Positions 1 through 9,849 of a DNA stretch of 64,000 nucleotides are shown here, piece by piece. Position 1 is the first letter of the stretch. Every line of letters starts with the position of its first letter. This DNA is from Combretum micranthum (taxonomy: Eukaryota; Streptophyta; Magnoliopsida; Myrtales; Combretaceae), in contig JAMXBD010000694.1 in assembly GCA_024138025.1 (NCBI GenBank), positions 657,993 to 721,992 of the forward strand. Reading direction: 5' to 3'. The translations under genes and the position numbers were made by a program. The notes beneath the pieces were generated by a model that searched no databases, was not told the origin of the DNA, and saw only the letters and a program-made list of their open reading frames with translations.

Positions 1-600
1 GATTTTAAAAATAGGGTTGTATCAACTGTTCCTCTTTGAAATCCTATTGAGATTAAAAACAAACTTAATCTTTCATACCATGCCGTTGGGGCTTGTTTTG
101 AACCATATAGAGCTTTATTAAGTTTGAAAACATAATCAGCTTTAAAAGGATTTTCAAAACCAGGTGGTTGTTCTACAAAAACTTCTTCTTTTATAAAACC
201 ATTTAAAAATGCGCTTTTTACATCCATTTGAAAAACTTTGAAATTTTTAAAACATGTATATACAAGCATTAAACGAATAGCTTCTAGTCTAGCTACAGGT
301 GCATATGTTTCATCAAAGTCTATTCCTTCTTCTTGTGAATATCCTTTAGCTACTAGCCTTGCTTTATTTCTCACTATTTTGCCATCTTTGTCCAATTTAT
401 TTTTAAATGCCTATTTAGTTCCAATTATTGATTTTCCTTTAGGTCTAGGAATAAGATTCCAAACATTATTTCTTTGAAATTGATTTAGCTCATCTGGCAT
501 AGCTTCAATCCAACTATTATCATTTAAAGGTTCTTCAATATTAATTGGTTCAAACTCAGACAACAAGGCAAAATGATTTTCAAAATCCTTTAACTTAGAT
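1..600 (-). pseudogene. Copia reverse transcriptase, N-terminal part (element A)
   Basis: The minus-strand translation gives characteristic copia RT blocks in order: [58 protein letters not shown] and [15 protein letters not shown], close to the window edge. The frame is open from about 410 to position 1. A TAG at 411-413 sits where the family has Trp (TKW-type motif), which is a G-to-A change. The YxDD catalytic block lies beyond the left edge and cannot be assessed. The stretch 600-898 is the poorly conserved acidic hinge between integrase and RT and holds no recognisable domain. Confidence 0.88.
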
Positions 601-898
601 CTTGTTTTAACACCAGATTCGACATTACCTATTATTTGTTCACGAGGATGAGCAGATTTATATTTCCAAGCCTTAGAAGTTTCTGGTTCAGATTCTCTAA
701 GTTCTGTAGTACCTTCTATATTATCTTCTGGAATATTTTCTGGATTTCTAGAATCTTGGTTTTCTAAAATGGGTACTTCAGACTTTAGTTCTGAACTAGA
801 TTCTTCTTTAGTTTTGGATTCTTCTTCATCATCAATTCATCACCTTTATATCTTCAATAAACTTAACATTTATTGATTCTTCAACTATTTTAGATGTT

Positions 899-1480
899 TT
901 ATTGAAAACACGATAAGCGACTATTTAAAGAATACCCCAAAAATATAGCTTCATAAGATCTTTCATCAAACTTACCAAGATTCATAGCGTTCTTTTTCAC
1001 GAAGCATTTAGAGCCAAAAACATGAAAATAAGAAACATTTGGTTTCTTACCTCGAAATTGTTCGTATGCTGTTTTGGATGTCATAGGTCGAATATAGACT
1101 CGATTGATGATGTAGCAAGCTGTATAAACTGCTTCTGCTAAAAAATACTTAGCAATACTACTTTCATTCAACATAGATCTTGTCATTTCTTGTATTGTTC
1201 TATTCTTGCGTTCAACAACTCCATTTTGTTGAGGTGTATATGGAGCTGAGAAATTGTGAGATATACCTTGTTCTTCACAAAAATTTATAAATTTTGAATT
1301 TTGAAACTCAGTTCCATGATCAGTTCTAAGACTAATTATGGAAACTCCTTTTTCATTTTGAATTTTTTTGCAAATTTTTGAAAAGAATCAAAAGTATCTC
1401 TCTTATGTTGCAAGAATATAACCCAAGTATATCTTGAATAATCATAACAATCACAAGTCCATATTTACTTCCACCATACT
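899..1480 (-). pseudogene. Copia integrase catalytic core (element A)
   Basis: This is the retroviral-type integrase core (rve fold), which inserts the cDNA. On the minus strand it reads KYGLVIV near 1450, then LRTDHGTEF carrying the second catalytic Asp, then PQQNGVVERKNRT carrying the catalytic Glu, then the copia-specific tail with YIINRVYIRPM, PNVSYFHVFGSKCFV and FDERSYEAIFLGYS. At least two small frameshifts fall in the core, one just after KYGLVIV near 1435, so the gene is broken. It continues in order from the GAG pre-integrase domain at 1451-1948 and leads into the RT hinge. Confidence 0.9.
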
Positions 1481-1948
1481 TAAAACTCTTGTGGGTCCAA
1501 ACAAATCAAGATGAAGCAATTCAAGAGGTCTCTTAGTTGAAATTTCATTTTTACTTTTATGAGATACAGAAACCATCTTGTTTTTCAAGCAAGTATCACA
1601 TTTCACATCTTGTTTAATATTAATTTTAGGCAATCCTTTTATAACATTCTTTTTAGATAATTTTTCTAATTGTGAAAAATTAACATGTCCTAAATGTTTA
1701 TGCCATACAAAAACATTATCATGCATAGAAAGCAAACAACAAGTATCTTCCACTTCATTTGGTTTTATCAAATATATATTTTTCTTTCTAAAACCTTCAA
1801 ACAATTTAATACCATTTTCATTATAAGCAAAACACTTATCTTTTCCAAAAACCATTTTATAGCCTTTATCACATAGTTGACTAATGCTTAGAAGATTATG
1901 TTTTAAGCCTTTTACAAGATAAACATTTTCTATGATATAAGGAGGCAT
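1451..1948 (-). pseudogene. GAG-pre-integrase zinc domain (element A)
   Basis: A 165-residue open stretch. It contains VYLVKGLKHNLLSISQLCD at the start, WHKHLGHVNFSQLEKLSKK (the His-Cys zinc-binding GAG_pre-integrs domain), CDTCLKNKM, and ends with LELLHLDLFGPT, the entry to the integrase core with its first catalytic Asp. All zinc ligands (H..H..C..C) are visible. The stop at the end comes from a frame change, not a natural terminus, since the integrase core follows directly. In a working element this is an internal part of the Gag-Pol polyprotein. Confidence 0.9.
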
Positions 1949-2029
1949 ACAATATTTCCAGTTGCCACAATTTTACCTCTACTGTCATCTCCAAATTTCA
2001 CATATCCTTTTTCTTCCCATGTAATACTA

Positions 2030-2092
2030 TTAACAATGAAGCATTTCCTGTCATATGTCTGGAACATCCACTATCAAGATACCATGTTCCTT
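2030..2092 (-). pseudogene. Copia aspartic protease active-site segment (element A)
   Basis: The minus strand encodes YLDSGCSRHMTGN, the conserved active-site block of copia aspartic proteases. The catalytic DSG triplet is at 2067-2075. It lies between the second zinc knuckle and the pre-integrase domain, as expected. Upstream the gag frame ends in a stop (after KLVWVPKKV), so gag and pol are in different frames here. That could be decay, or it could reflect the original gag-pol boundary. Confidence 0.8.
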
Positions 2093-2128
2093 TGAATTTA
2101 GCTTCATGTTCCTACAAAATAAAAAGGA

Positions 2129-2515
2129 TTAAACCTTTTTAGGAACCCAAACAAGTTTGGGTCCTTTATAAGATAAGCTCGTTTTATTTCTTTGTTTCAC
2201 TTGTTGAGTACTGAGCTTGTTTCTTTTATAATAACAGTACTTCTCTATGTGACCATGTTTATTACAAAAGAAACATGTATATGCATTATCATCCCAATAC
2301 CTATCATTTACCTGTCTCAATTATTCTGCCTTGGATAACTTCTGGAATACCTTCTGGTATTTTGTTGATGATATCCATAAAAGAATATCTATTCTCATAA
2401 CTTCTGGAATACCTTTGGTATTATATTGATGATATCCATAAGAATAACTTTTTCTAGGATAACTTCTGGTATATCTTCTGTTCATTTGAACATTCTTTCC
2501 TTTTCCATTATGCAC
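2129..2515 (-). pseudogene. Gag C-terminal part with second zinc knuckle (element A)
   Basis: Two adjoining minus-strand frames cover the gag C-terminus. The downstream one carries CFFCNKHGHIEKYC, a CX2CX4HX4C zinc knuckle, and ends in KLVWVPKKV, a motif typical of the gag-pol junction in this lineage. The upstream one is a basic, Tyr/Arg-rich linker distorted by a 62-bp tandem duplication (2335-2457). Element B has a decayed homologue of the same segment at about 7300-7450. Confidence 0.8.
2335..2457. repeat. 62-bp tandem duplication inside gag linker
   Basis: Two consecutive units each begin ATAACTTCTGGAATACC and contain TTGATGATATCCATAA. Unit 1 runs about 2335-2396 and unit 2 about 2397-2457. 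A third, shorter match to the start of the unit (ATAACTTCTGGTATA) follows at 2458. A 62-bp unit shifts the reading frame, which explains the frame break in this part of gag. Confidence 0.75.
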
Positions 2516-2544
2516 ATCATACTTTTTATCATTTGATTCATTAC

Positions 2545-2989
2545 TTACAATTGATTTAGCAAAACCAGTTTAGTTTTCACGAATGTTGTTTTCTTAGATG
2601 CATTCGAATTAGAACCATGTTCATATCCTAAGCCATGCTTTTCATAAGATAATCTTTGTGATGAAATCAACATGTTCAATTTTTTATCACTTTCATTGAA
2701 CTTATTAAACGTGTTCTTTACCGAATTAGATAACTCATCAATTTTTATTTTCAAATACCGGTTTCATCTTTAAGCAGCTATTATCCTTCTTTAGCTTTTC
2801 ATTATCTTGATGAAATTTTCATTTTCATGCTTTAAAATGTCATTTTCATCAACAAGCAAAGAATTAGTTTGTTTTAATGCATCTTTTTCATTCTTAAGCG
2901 ATTTAACTTCACTATCATACTTAGCAATTTTCTCGCCTTTTTTAGAGCTTTTAACAACTTTTTCATATCAACAATCATATCATCCTCAG
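2545..2989 (-). pseudogene. Gag central coiled region (element A)
   Basis: The minus strand gives a Lys/Asp/Asn-rich, helix-prone segment (MKIKIDELSNSVKNTFNKF, then a conserved SQRLSYEKHGLGYE block) that in this lineage lies between the first and second zinc knuckles. The upstream half (2760-2989) is frame-shifted but reads as a Glu/Lys-rich coil. A one-base shift near 2990 separates it from the preceding gag frame. Confidence 0.65.
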
Positions 2990-3643
2990 TTATTTCATTA
3001 TCAATTCAGAATGTACCTCAGATGTAGCCATGAGACAAAGATTAGCTTCCTCTTCTTCTTCATCTGAACCTTCTGGACTACTTTCTGTATCATCTAAATC
3101 GCTCCATGTTGCCAACATTACTTGACTTCTCTTTTTGTATTTCTCCATTTTCTTGATCAAGGAGGGACACTCATATTTGATGTGTCCTGGTTTTTTACAC
3201 TCATAACACTGGATTTCCTTCTTCTCCTTTTTCTTCTCTTTGTCTTTGAAAGCCTTTCCTGCATTATTTTTTCTATACTCAGTAGTTTTCTTAAAAGCAC
3301 TAAATTTCTTACCTCTTTGCTTTTTCAAGAATCGATTGAGCTTTCGAGCTAAAAGATTAATATCCTCATCTCCTTCATCATCACTGTCCTTAGAATCAAC
3401 ATGATTAATTGATACTTCTTTAGCTTTGAATGCAATCCCTTTGGTACCACTTCCTTCTCCTTGAGTACTCCTTTTGTGAGATTCATATGCCATTAGTTTT
3501 TCTCTTAATTGGCTAAGAGAAAGTTTGTTGAGGTCCTGTGCTTCTTCTATAGCGGTTTTCTTTGCATCCCAAGTTGGTGGTAAAATTCTTAGCATCTTTC
3601 TCACAAGATCAGTATCACCAATCACTTTGCCAAGTGATGCCAA
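2990..3643 (-). pseudogene. Gag polyprotein, central part with first zinc knuckle (element A)
   Basis: A 217-residue open stretch. It starts inside the UBN2-type gag fold (VRKMLRILPPTWDAKKTAIE, LSLSQLREKLMAYE), passes a long Lys/Glu-rich linker, and carries CYECKKPGHIKYEC at residues 146-159, an intact CX2CX4HX4C RNA-binding zinc knuckle. An acidic Ser/Glu tail follows. It joins the upstream gag fragment (3722-4087) through a stop at 3722-3724 and leads into 2545-2989 through a frameshift. Gag would assemble the particle that packages the element's RNA. Confidence 0.88.
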
Positions 3644-3721
3644 TTCATTTGTAACTACAGTGAACCTGTTAAATACATCTTTGACAGACTCATCAGTTTT
3701 AAACTTAAATAATTCATATTG

Positions 3722-4087
3722 CTAAAGTAAAGAATTAATTTTAGTTTCATTAATTGTATTAGTTCCTTCATAGGTTTCAGTTAACCTATCCCATATCTCC
3801 TTTGCTGTTTCACATGAAGAAATTAAGTAAAACTCTGAAGTAGCAATAGTGGTTAATAGCAAGTTCTTTGCTTTGTGATTCTTCCCAAGGATCTTTAACT
3901 CAACATCAGTGAATCTAGTATCATCAGTCATTACAACTTCATTATTTCCAAAAGCGATTACCTGCCAAGAAGCATAATCATTTAATATAGGTTTCCATAC
4001 GCATTTTCCAATAGGAGAAATTTGAACCATAAAAAAATGGAGCTCGGTTAATTGCAATATTGTTCTCAGCCATTTTGATTTGATCAC
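3722..4087 (-). pseudogene. Gag polyprotein, N-terminal part (element A)
   Basis: This 121-residue stretch carries the usual start of plant copia gag: a WK(P) motif, SWQVIAFG, KNHKAKNLL, EFYLISSCETAKEIWDRLT and ETYEGT, all signatures of the UBN2/DUF4219 gag family. The first ATG at 4085-4087 follows the PBS by only 20 bases. The frame ends in TAG (3722-3724) directly before QYELFKFK, where the family has Gln, so this is most simply a CAG-to-TAG change. Confidence 0.88.
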
Positions 4088-4107
4088 TCAATTAGATAAA
4101 AGAACCT

Positions 4108-4120
4108 GGCTCTGATACCA
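4108..4120 (-). promoter_or_regulatory. Primer-binding site (initiator-Met tRNA), element A
   Basis: The minus strand reads TGGTATCAGAGCC, the standard complement of the 3' end of plant initiator Met-tRNA used to prime copia minus-strand DNA synthesis. It lies two bases inside the LTR edge at 4123. This fixes the element's orientation. Confidence 0.93.
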
Positions 4121-4122
4121 AT

Positions 4123-5738
4123 TGTTGGTCCTAAATAATAATCAAGAAATGGGGGTTTGAATTGATTATTTAAAAAAAAATAGCTCCTTTAAAAATTCCC
4201 TTTTGATTTTAAAAATATGAGAACTCGATTTGCAATTAAACAATAACAAAAAAAAAAAACTACTGAAATTAAAAAGTATAGGGATGAGAAAAATCAGGCA
4301 GCATTTTATAGTAGTTCCGCCTTGTGCGTCAGTCCACTCTTCCAGCTCTGAGCTGGGACCTGATATCCTTCGGGTTTGTTGCACTATATCCAATAAAATC
4401 AATTACAAGCTTGTACAAATCTCTCTGCTCGAATCTCACGCTATACACTAGCTTTAATCGATCTACAGAGTCTAAACTAGTAATTGAACTAACTCACTTG
4501 AAGCCAACAGCAAGTTGCTTCGTTTGTAAAAGAATAAAATGTAATGATTCCAATAAAGTAAAATTTGCTACAATTCTGCGCGTGGGGAAAGAATAAAGGA
4601 AGTGAGCTTTTTCAACTCTAAGTTTTCTCGGTCAAAGAATGAAGTCAGGCAGCTTTTGGTTATATTTTTTTTTTCTTGAACAGTGAAAAGTTCTATATAT
4701 CTTTCTTCTTTCATCTCTGTTCGCATATATTTCTGTCCTTCTAACGTTCATAATTTTTTATGCTTGAGATAAGATTGATATCCCAAATATCTCGGGTAGA
4801 AATCTGTAACCTCTCATCTTTAATTTAATTTTCAAATGCTGCTGATATCTTCATGAGAAAATCTCGTTCTTCTTGTTTACTTATGTTCCAGATTTGAATT
4901 TGAATCCTTGATACGCTGAAGTAAGATAAGATTTGCTTGAATTTCGTGATTTAAAATAATCCATTTGTTTTCTTTTGAGAGCTTCTGATAATGTTGATCT
5001 TGTTGAAGATAGATCTAGGAAATTGTTGCTGATATCACGGTCTTCAACATGATCTTCGTGTGTCATCTTTTTGAAGATAACATGGTTCTTGTTTTGATTT
5101 TCTTAATAATATCTAATTCAAATTTGTTTGTATCTTGAGAAAAATAAAAAAAAATAACTTCTTTGTCTTGAAATCAATCCATAGATAATAAATCTTAACT
5201 TTTGTTTTTATCTCCAAAAAACCTTTTCGATGAAGATAACCAATCCGAAAATTATTTAAATCCCCTAGGATATAATCTAACTTTAGTGGAACGAATAAGT
5301 ATATTACCCAAATATACTTATTATCTCGGAGCTGGGTCTTCAAATAATTGAAATCCCTTACTAGAAATATTTTGGTTCTTGTTTGGATAGAACACGTAAA
5401 CCCAGAATTGTTGTTTTGAGTTTCTCCCAAAGATTCTGTGAAAGGTTTTGTGCTGCTGGAAATGTGTTATACTTTAATTATCCTTCTGGAAAACATTCTG
5501 TGTTCCTTTTTCCTTTCTAAACAACATCCGAAACCATCATATCTTGTAACAACTCTGTCTAACTTATCTAAAAACTTGTTCAGATCCAAGATTTAATATC
5601 ATTCATCCTTATATATTTGTTCAACAAATTCTCCAATATTCTGTATAAAGTTCTGAATATAATTCTGCACAATAATAGAGTAGTTAGCTTTCGAGCATTT
5701 TGTTATCATCAAAACTTTAGATATATAGAGAATCAACA
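4123..5738 (-). mobile_element. 5' LTR of element A (1616 bp)
   Basis: The plus strand runs from TGTTGGTC at 4123 to AATCAACA ending at 5738, with the short inverted TGTTG/CAACA ends of LTRs. The inner edge touches the PBS. The outer edge abuts sequence that is continuous with element B's LTR (compare 12262 onward). A solo LTR of the same family is at 46932-48567. The internal hairpin at 5294-5322 is described separately. Confidence 0.9.
5294..5322 (-). promoter_or_regulatory. LTR hairpin, family A version
   Basis: Arms AATAAGTATAT (5294-5304) and ATATACTTATT (5312-5322) pair perfectly over 11 bp around the 7-base loop TACCCAA. The solo LTR of this family has the same stem at 48071-48101. 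Element B's LTRs have a different stem sequence at the same place with the same loop (6388-6414). Confidence 0.6.
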
Positions 5739-6720
5739 ATATAAAGTCTTTCCAACATTCAAAACCTTCAATATAATTTAAAGTTTAAATGTTTTTACTA
5801 CTGAATATAGATAAACTAGAGAGATATGCTCCAATAAAATCTTTGATATTTTTCTAATTTAATTTGCTGCAATTTCAATTCCTTTGCTACTGTAAGTTTC
5901 AAATGTCATTATTTGAATATTCAAATTCATATTTCCTTTCATCTTGAAGCTTCCTTGAAGTATGGAGTATGTCATTGAGAAAAACCTTATCTTTTATTTA
6001 AAAATTCGTCCAAAATAAATCTCCATAATTTTCTCTTAATATTTACTTTTAAATCCTCACCAAATATGCATAATTTACATCCCAAAGTATATTCTTATAA
6101 CCTCCTTTTGATTTGAAAAAGAAATCCCCAAAATATCTTTCATATCCCTTAGTTTTAGGAAAATATCTGCTTTCATCTTCAATTTGAAACTTAAACTTGT
6201 ACGAGAGTGAATCTTTTGCTAAACATGTTCTTGGATCAAAGAAATCATGCTTGAAATATCGGAACTTGAAGTAATAAAATCTGGAAGCAAATCGAACCAG
6301 CTGTCATGAGTTCTTGAATTTTCTAACAATGTAAATCTAAAATTAATTTGAATCCCTCAGATATATTGTCCAACTTGGTGGAACATTTTGAATGTATTAC
6401 CCAAATACATTCAACTTTAGAGCTAGGCCTTCAAATTGATGAAAAAATTGAAGAATACTCAATCTGTATGTTGCTGTTCGTAATTCTATAGATTTTTTTG
6501 TGTTGCAGGTCTACTCTTTGAGTTACCTTCTGAGTGTTACTATCTTCTTGACAGACAACATATTTACTTTCTGCTTTAGTCTCTCCTTTATCAGCTTTTA
6601 TGATTTCGTTAGATTTTTTTCTAATATATTTTACACTTGAAAGCTGTACACTTAACAACTTTATTAGTAAACACTTATACATGTTTTGTTATCATCAAAA
6701 CCAAATTAGGAGACTTAACA
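5739..6720 (-). mobile_element. 3' LTR of element B, right portion
   Basis: It matches 12262-13257 along its length, starting from TATAAAGTCTTTCCAA and ending GAGACTTAACA. The rest of the LTR would lie left of element A, outside the window. The PPT follows immediately at 6721. Relative to the other copy it has an extra segment of about 45 bases near 6022-6075. Confidence 0.88.
6388..6414 (-). promoter_or_regulatory. LTR hairpin, family B version (3' LTR)
   Basis: Arms TTGAATGTAT (6388-6397) and ATACATTCAA (6405-6414) pair perfectly over 10 bp around the loop TACCCAA. The flanks (a TGGTGGAAC block on the left, GAGCT then CTTCAAAT on the right) match those of the family A hairpin. Confidence 0.6.
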
Positions 6721-6748
6721 TTCTTTTCCTTTTTGATGATGACAAAAC
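6683..6748 (-). promoter_or_regulatory. Polypurine tract and LTR junction enclosed by an inverted repeat (element B)
   Basis: The minus strand has a purine run (AAAAAGGAAAAGAA, 6721-6734) directly before the LTR edge at 6720, as expected for the plus-strand primer. The junction is flanked by an 18-base inverted repeat with one mismatch: GTTTTGTTATCATCAAAA at 6683-6700 inside the LTR and TTTTGATGATGACAAAAC at 6731-6748 outside it. Confidence 0.7.
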
Positions 6749-7300
6749 TTTAAAAAATACAAATGACTTAATCATGAAAACAATACATATATATTTATCT
6801 ATTCTCTCTCTCTTTTTGTTATCATCAAAAACAAAATTTTTAATATTTGAATATTATTTTCTTTTAACTTCTCTCCCTTTTTTATCACAAAAGGATAACT
6901 AATCATTTTTCAAACATAACTTTCTCTAAAACTGTTTTTAGCATTTTCTCTTGATTTTATTCAATTTGATAAATACTTACTCCCCCTTTATATTTTTCTT
7001 TTAGAAAACAAACTCCCCCTTAATATAATACTAATTTGATTTTTAAATTTTGTTAAACAAAATATTAGATTCCAATTATTTTCATGTTAAAATATAGAGA
7101 GCAAATAAGAAAGAATGAAAAATCATAATCAAGGGAGTTAGAATAATAATATCAATTTCTTTTACACTTTTCTTCTTGTTTATGAAAATCACCTTCTCTT
7201 CTCTTCTGATTGAGGCAATTGTTGATTGTGATCATATCCATTTGCTCTTTGCCCCAAATATGAAATGACTAACAAACATATTATACTTTCTTACGAACCC
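6749..7300 (-). other. 3' noncoding region of element B
   Basis: No coding motif is recognisable on either strand. The minus strand contains two short purine-rich AAGGGGGAGT-type motifs (near 6980 and 7015), which in intact copia elements lie after RNase H. Another copy of TTTTGTTATCATCAAAA is at about 6816-6832. This is where pol would have to be if it were present. Confidence 0.55.
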
Positions 7301-8457
7301 ATACCAATTTGGGTTCGCTGAAAAGCAAGCTTGTATTTTGTCTACTCTTTCCTTGTTGATCACTGAGCTTGTTTTTCTTGTAAAAATAATGTTTTTCAAT
7401 CTGTCCAACTTTATTGGAAAAAAAAAACACGCATAAGAAGGTGTATTATACCTTTGATTTACTTGATATTGGTGATTTTGTCTTGAATACCACCTATCAT
7501 ATCCATACTTGTAGTCTCTACTATACCTTATGAACGGATATTTTTATTGTTGAGGGTACCTTCTGAAGTATCCTCTACTGTTATTGTTCATACTCTTTTT
7601 AACAAGTTCCTTATTTTCAACATGTTCATTATTCACAGATTCACTCTATTTTATAAACACAGTCTTTTCCTCAATATTAGTGAGCTACCATGTTGATATC
7701 CAAGTCCATATTTAACACTTGAAGGTTTTTGACTGTTTATGAGTATATTTAACTTTTTGTCACTTTTATCAAATTTATTAAAGATGTTTTTTATTGACTA
7801 TGACAGATCTTCTATCCTTACCTTTGGATATTTAATTTCTTCCTTTAAAAACCATTTTATTTTCGTAAAGCATTAGAAATAACATGCAGTTTTTAATTAT
7901 CATGCTTTAAAATATCATTCTCATCAACAAGTAATTTATTTGTTTGGCTTAAAACATCTTTTTCATTTTTTTCACAGCTTTATTTTCTGCATCTAGCATG
8001 GATATCTTAACATCTGCCTTTTTAAGAGCCTTTATAACTTTTTTATTCTATATACGTTTCATTATCAGACATATCAACTTTGAATTCAGAGTTTACCTCA
8101 GATGTAGCCATCAAACATAAATTAGCTTCCTCTTCATCTTCACTTGCAGCCTCTGAATCAGCTTCTGACTTGTCTAAGTCACTCCAAGTTGCCATCATTT
8201 CCCGGTTTTACTTCTTGAATTTTTTCATCTTCTTGATCAAAACTGGACATTTGTATTTAAAGTGTCTAGGCTTCTTATATTCATAGCAAATGATCTCCTT
8301 CTTCTCTTTCTTTTTTATCATTCTCTTTATAACTTTTTACTACATCACATTTATTGCAATTAATATCATATTTTTTATACTTAATAGAAATCTTACCTTC
8401 TTTCTTAAGAAACTTATGAAAAGTTGACAATGAGTCGACATCCTCATCTTCATCACT
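7300..8457 (-). pseudogene. Gag, central and C-terminal part (element B)
   Basis: The minus-strand sequence parallels element A's gag: an acidic Ser/Asp tract next to the insert, a first zinc-knuckle site at 8245-8291 whose second Cys is now Tyr and whose Gly is Arg, a coil region with the SLKYGLGYQ-type block, and a second knuckle site (about 7385-7445) that has lost ligands. The similarity ends with a KLVWV-type motif near 7310. All frames are broken. The knuckle losses are transition changes (TGT to TAT type). Confidence 0.72.
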
Positions 8458-8479
8458 TTTTTTTTTTTTTGTTAGGATG

Positions 8480-9783
8480 TAAGTGTGAGAACCACTGCTC
8501 CATTAGAATTTTATTGGCTTTGGTAGCACAGTTGGATTTTGAACTAGTTCAGTTGGATGTAAAAACTGCATTTTTGCATGGAGACTTTGAAGAGGAAATC
8601 TATATGACTTAGCCAGAAGGATTCAAAGTTGCTGGAAAGGAGAACTTAGTATTTAAACTTCAAAAATCATTGTATGGATTGAAGCAATCTCCAAGGTAGT
8701 GGTACAAGCGATTTGACAAGTTTATGATAGGGTAGAGGTATACAAGAAGTAAATACGACCATTGTGTCTATTTTCATAAACTACAAGATGGATCCTTCAC
8801 CTATCTTCTATTGTATATTGATGATATATTGATAGCTTCCAAGAGTCAAATAGAAATTGAGAAGTTGAAGACTTAGTTGAAAAGGAAGTTTCAGATGAAA
8901 ATTCTAGGTGAAGTAAAAAAAATTCTTGGCATGGAGATAATTAGAGATAGAAGAGTAAAGAGGCTTTACTTGACTCAGAAACAATATTTAAGAAGGGTCC
9001 TAAAGCGTTTTGGCATGAATGAAAAGTCAAAATCAGTTAGTACTCCACTTGCTCCTCATTTCAAGCTTAGTGCTGCTATGTCTCTAAAGAATGAAGCAGA
9101 AAGGGAGTATATGTCAAAAGTTTCATATGCAAATGTTGTTGGAAGCATGATGTATGCTATAGTGTGTACAAGGCCCGACATTTCACAAGCAGTTGGGGTT
9201 GTGAGCAGGTATATGCATGATCCTAGAAAGACGCATTGGCAAGCTTTAAAATGGATTTTATGATACATCCAGAGTATTGTGGATGTTGGATTGATATTTG
9301 AGCAGGAAGACAGTCAGTGTATAATTGGATATTATGATTCGGATTATGCTGGTGATCTACATAAGCGAAGATCAACTACAGGATATGTATTTATTCTTGC
9401 AAGAGCACCAGATAGTTGGAAGTCTACCTTACAGTCAACGGTTGCATTCTACTACAGAAGTAGAGTATATGGAAATTTCAAAGGATGTAAAAGAAGCAAT
9501 TTGGCTTCAAAGGTTTCTTAGTGAATTGGGATTTGTACAAAATTATGTCAAAGTACATTGCAATAGTCAAAGTGCTATCCAATTGGCAAAGAACCAAGTC
9601 TATCATGTAAAAACAAAGTACATTAATGTTCGATATCACTTTGTATGGGAGGTTCTGGAAGAAGGTCGAGTGAGAATCAAGAAAATTCAAACCACTGAGA
9701 ATCCTGCTGATATGTTGACAAAAATAGTAACTGCGGTCAAGTTCAAATTTTGTTTGGACTTGATCAATATTGTTCCTGTTTGA
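8480..9783 (+). pseudogene. Copia reverse transcriptase and RNase H
   Basis: Reading along: QLDVKTAFLHGDFEEEIYM, PEGFKVAGKENLVFKL, SLYGLKQSPR, LLYIDDILIAS (the catalytic YxDD block, as YIDD), LGMEIIRDR, LTQKQYLRRVLKRFGM, then RNase H blocks CTRPDISQAVGVVSRY, GYYDSDYAGD, STTGYVF and NPADMLTK, ending in a natural stop at about 9783. The N-terminal half of RT is absent. Stops are at 8610, 8697, 8733 and 8874 (all TAG) and 9261 (TGA). A frameshift lies between about 9415 and 9470. This is a dead 3' half of a pol gene. Confidence 0.92.
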
Positions 9784-9849
9784 AGATTGGATTTGAAGAC
9801 GCTATCAAAGACTGTTTGTGATTAGATTGAAGATGTGGGAATTCACCAT

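Larger units (their letters stand above)
1..5738 (-). mobile_element. Ty1/copia element A, 5' part with 5' LTR
   Basis: Reading the minus strand from right to left gives LTR (4123-5738), PBS (4108-4120), gag, zinc knuckles, protease, integrase and the N-terminal part of reverse transcriptase, then the window edge. Integrase before RT is the Ty1/copia order. The two-knuckle gag and the hinge between integrase and RT suggest a Tork/SIRE-type lineage, which is inference. The LTR runs TGTTGGTC to AATCAACA in plus-strand orientation. Right of the LTR the sequence continues as the LTR of element B, so A is nested inside B. The frame is broken by several stops and frameshifts, so A is not autonomous now. 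RNase H, the PPT and the 3' LTR lie outside the window. Confidence 0.92.

Noticed and set aside
238..477. Plus-strand 79-residue frame
   Set aside because: It is antisense to the well-supported copia RT on the minus strand.
4230..4596. Two plus-strand frames of 73 and 90 residues
   Set aside because: They fall inside the element A LTR and have no motif; the related solo LTR does not preserve them.
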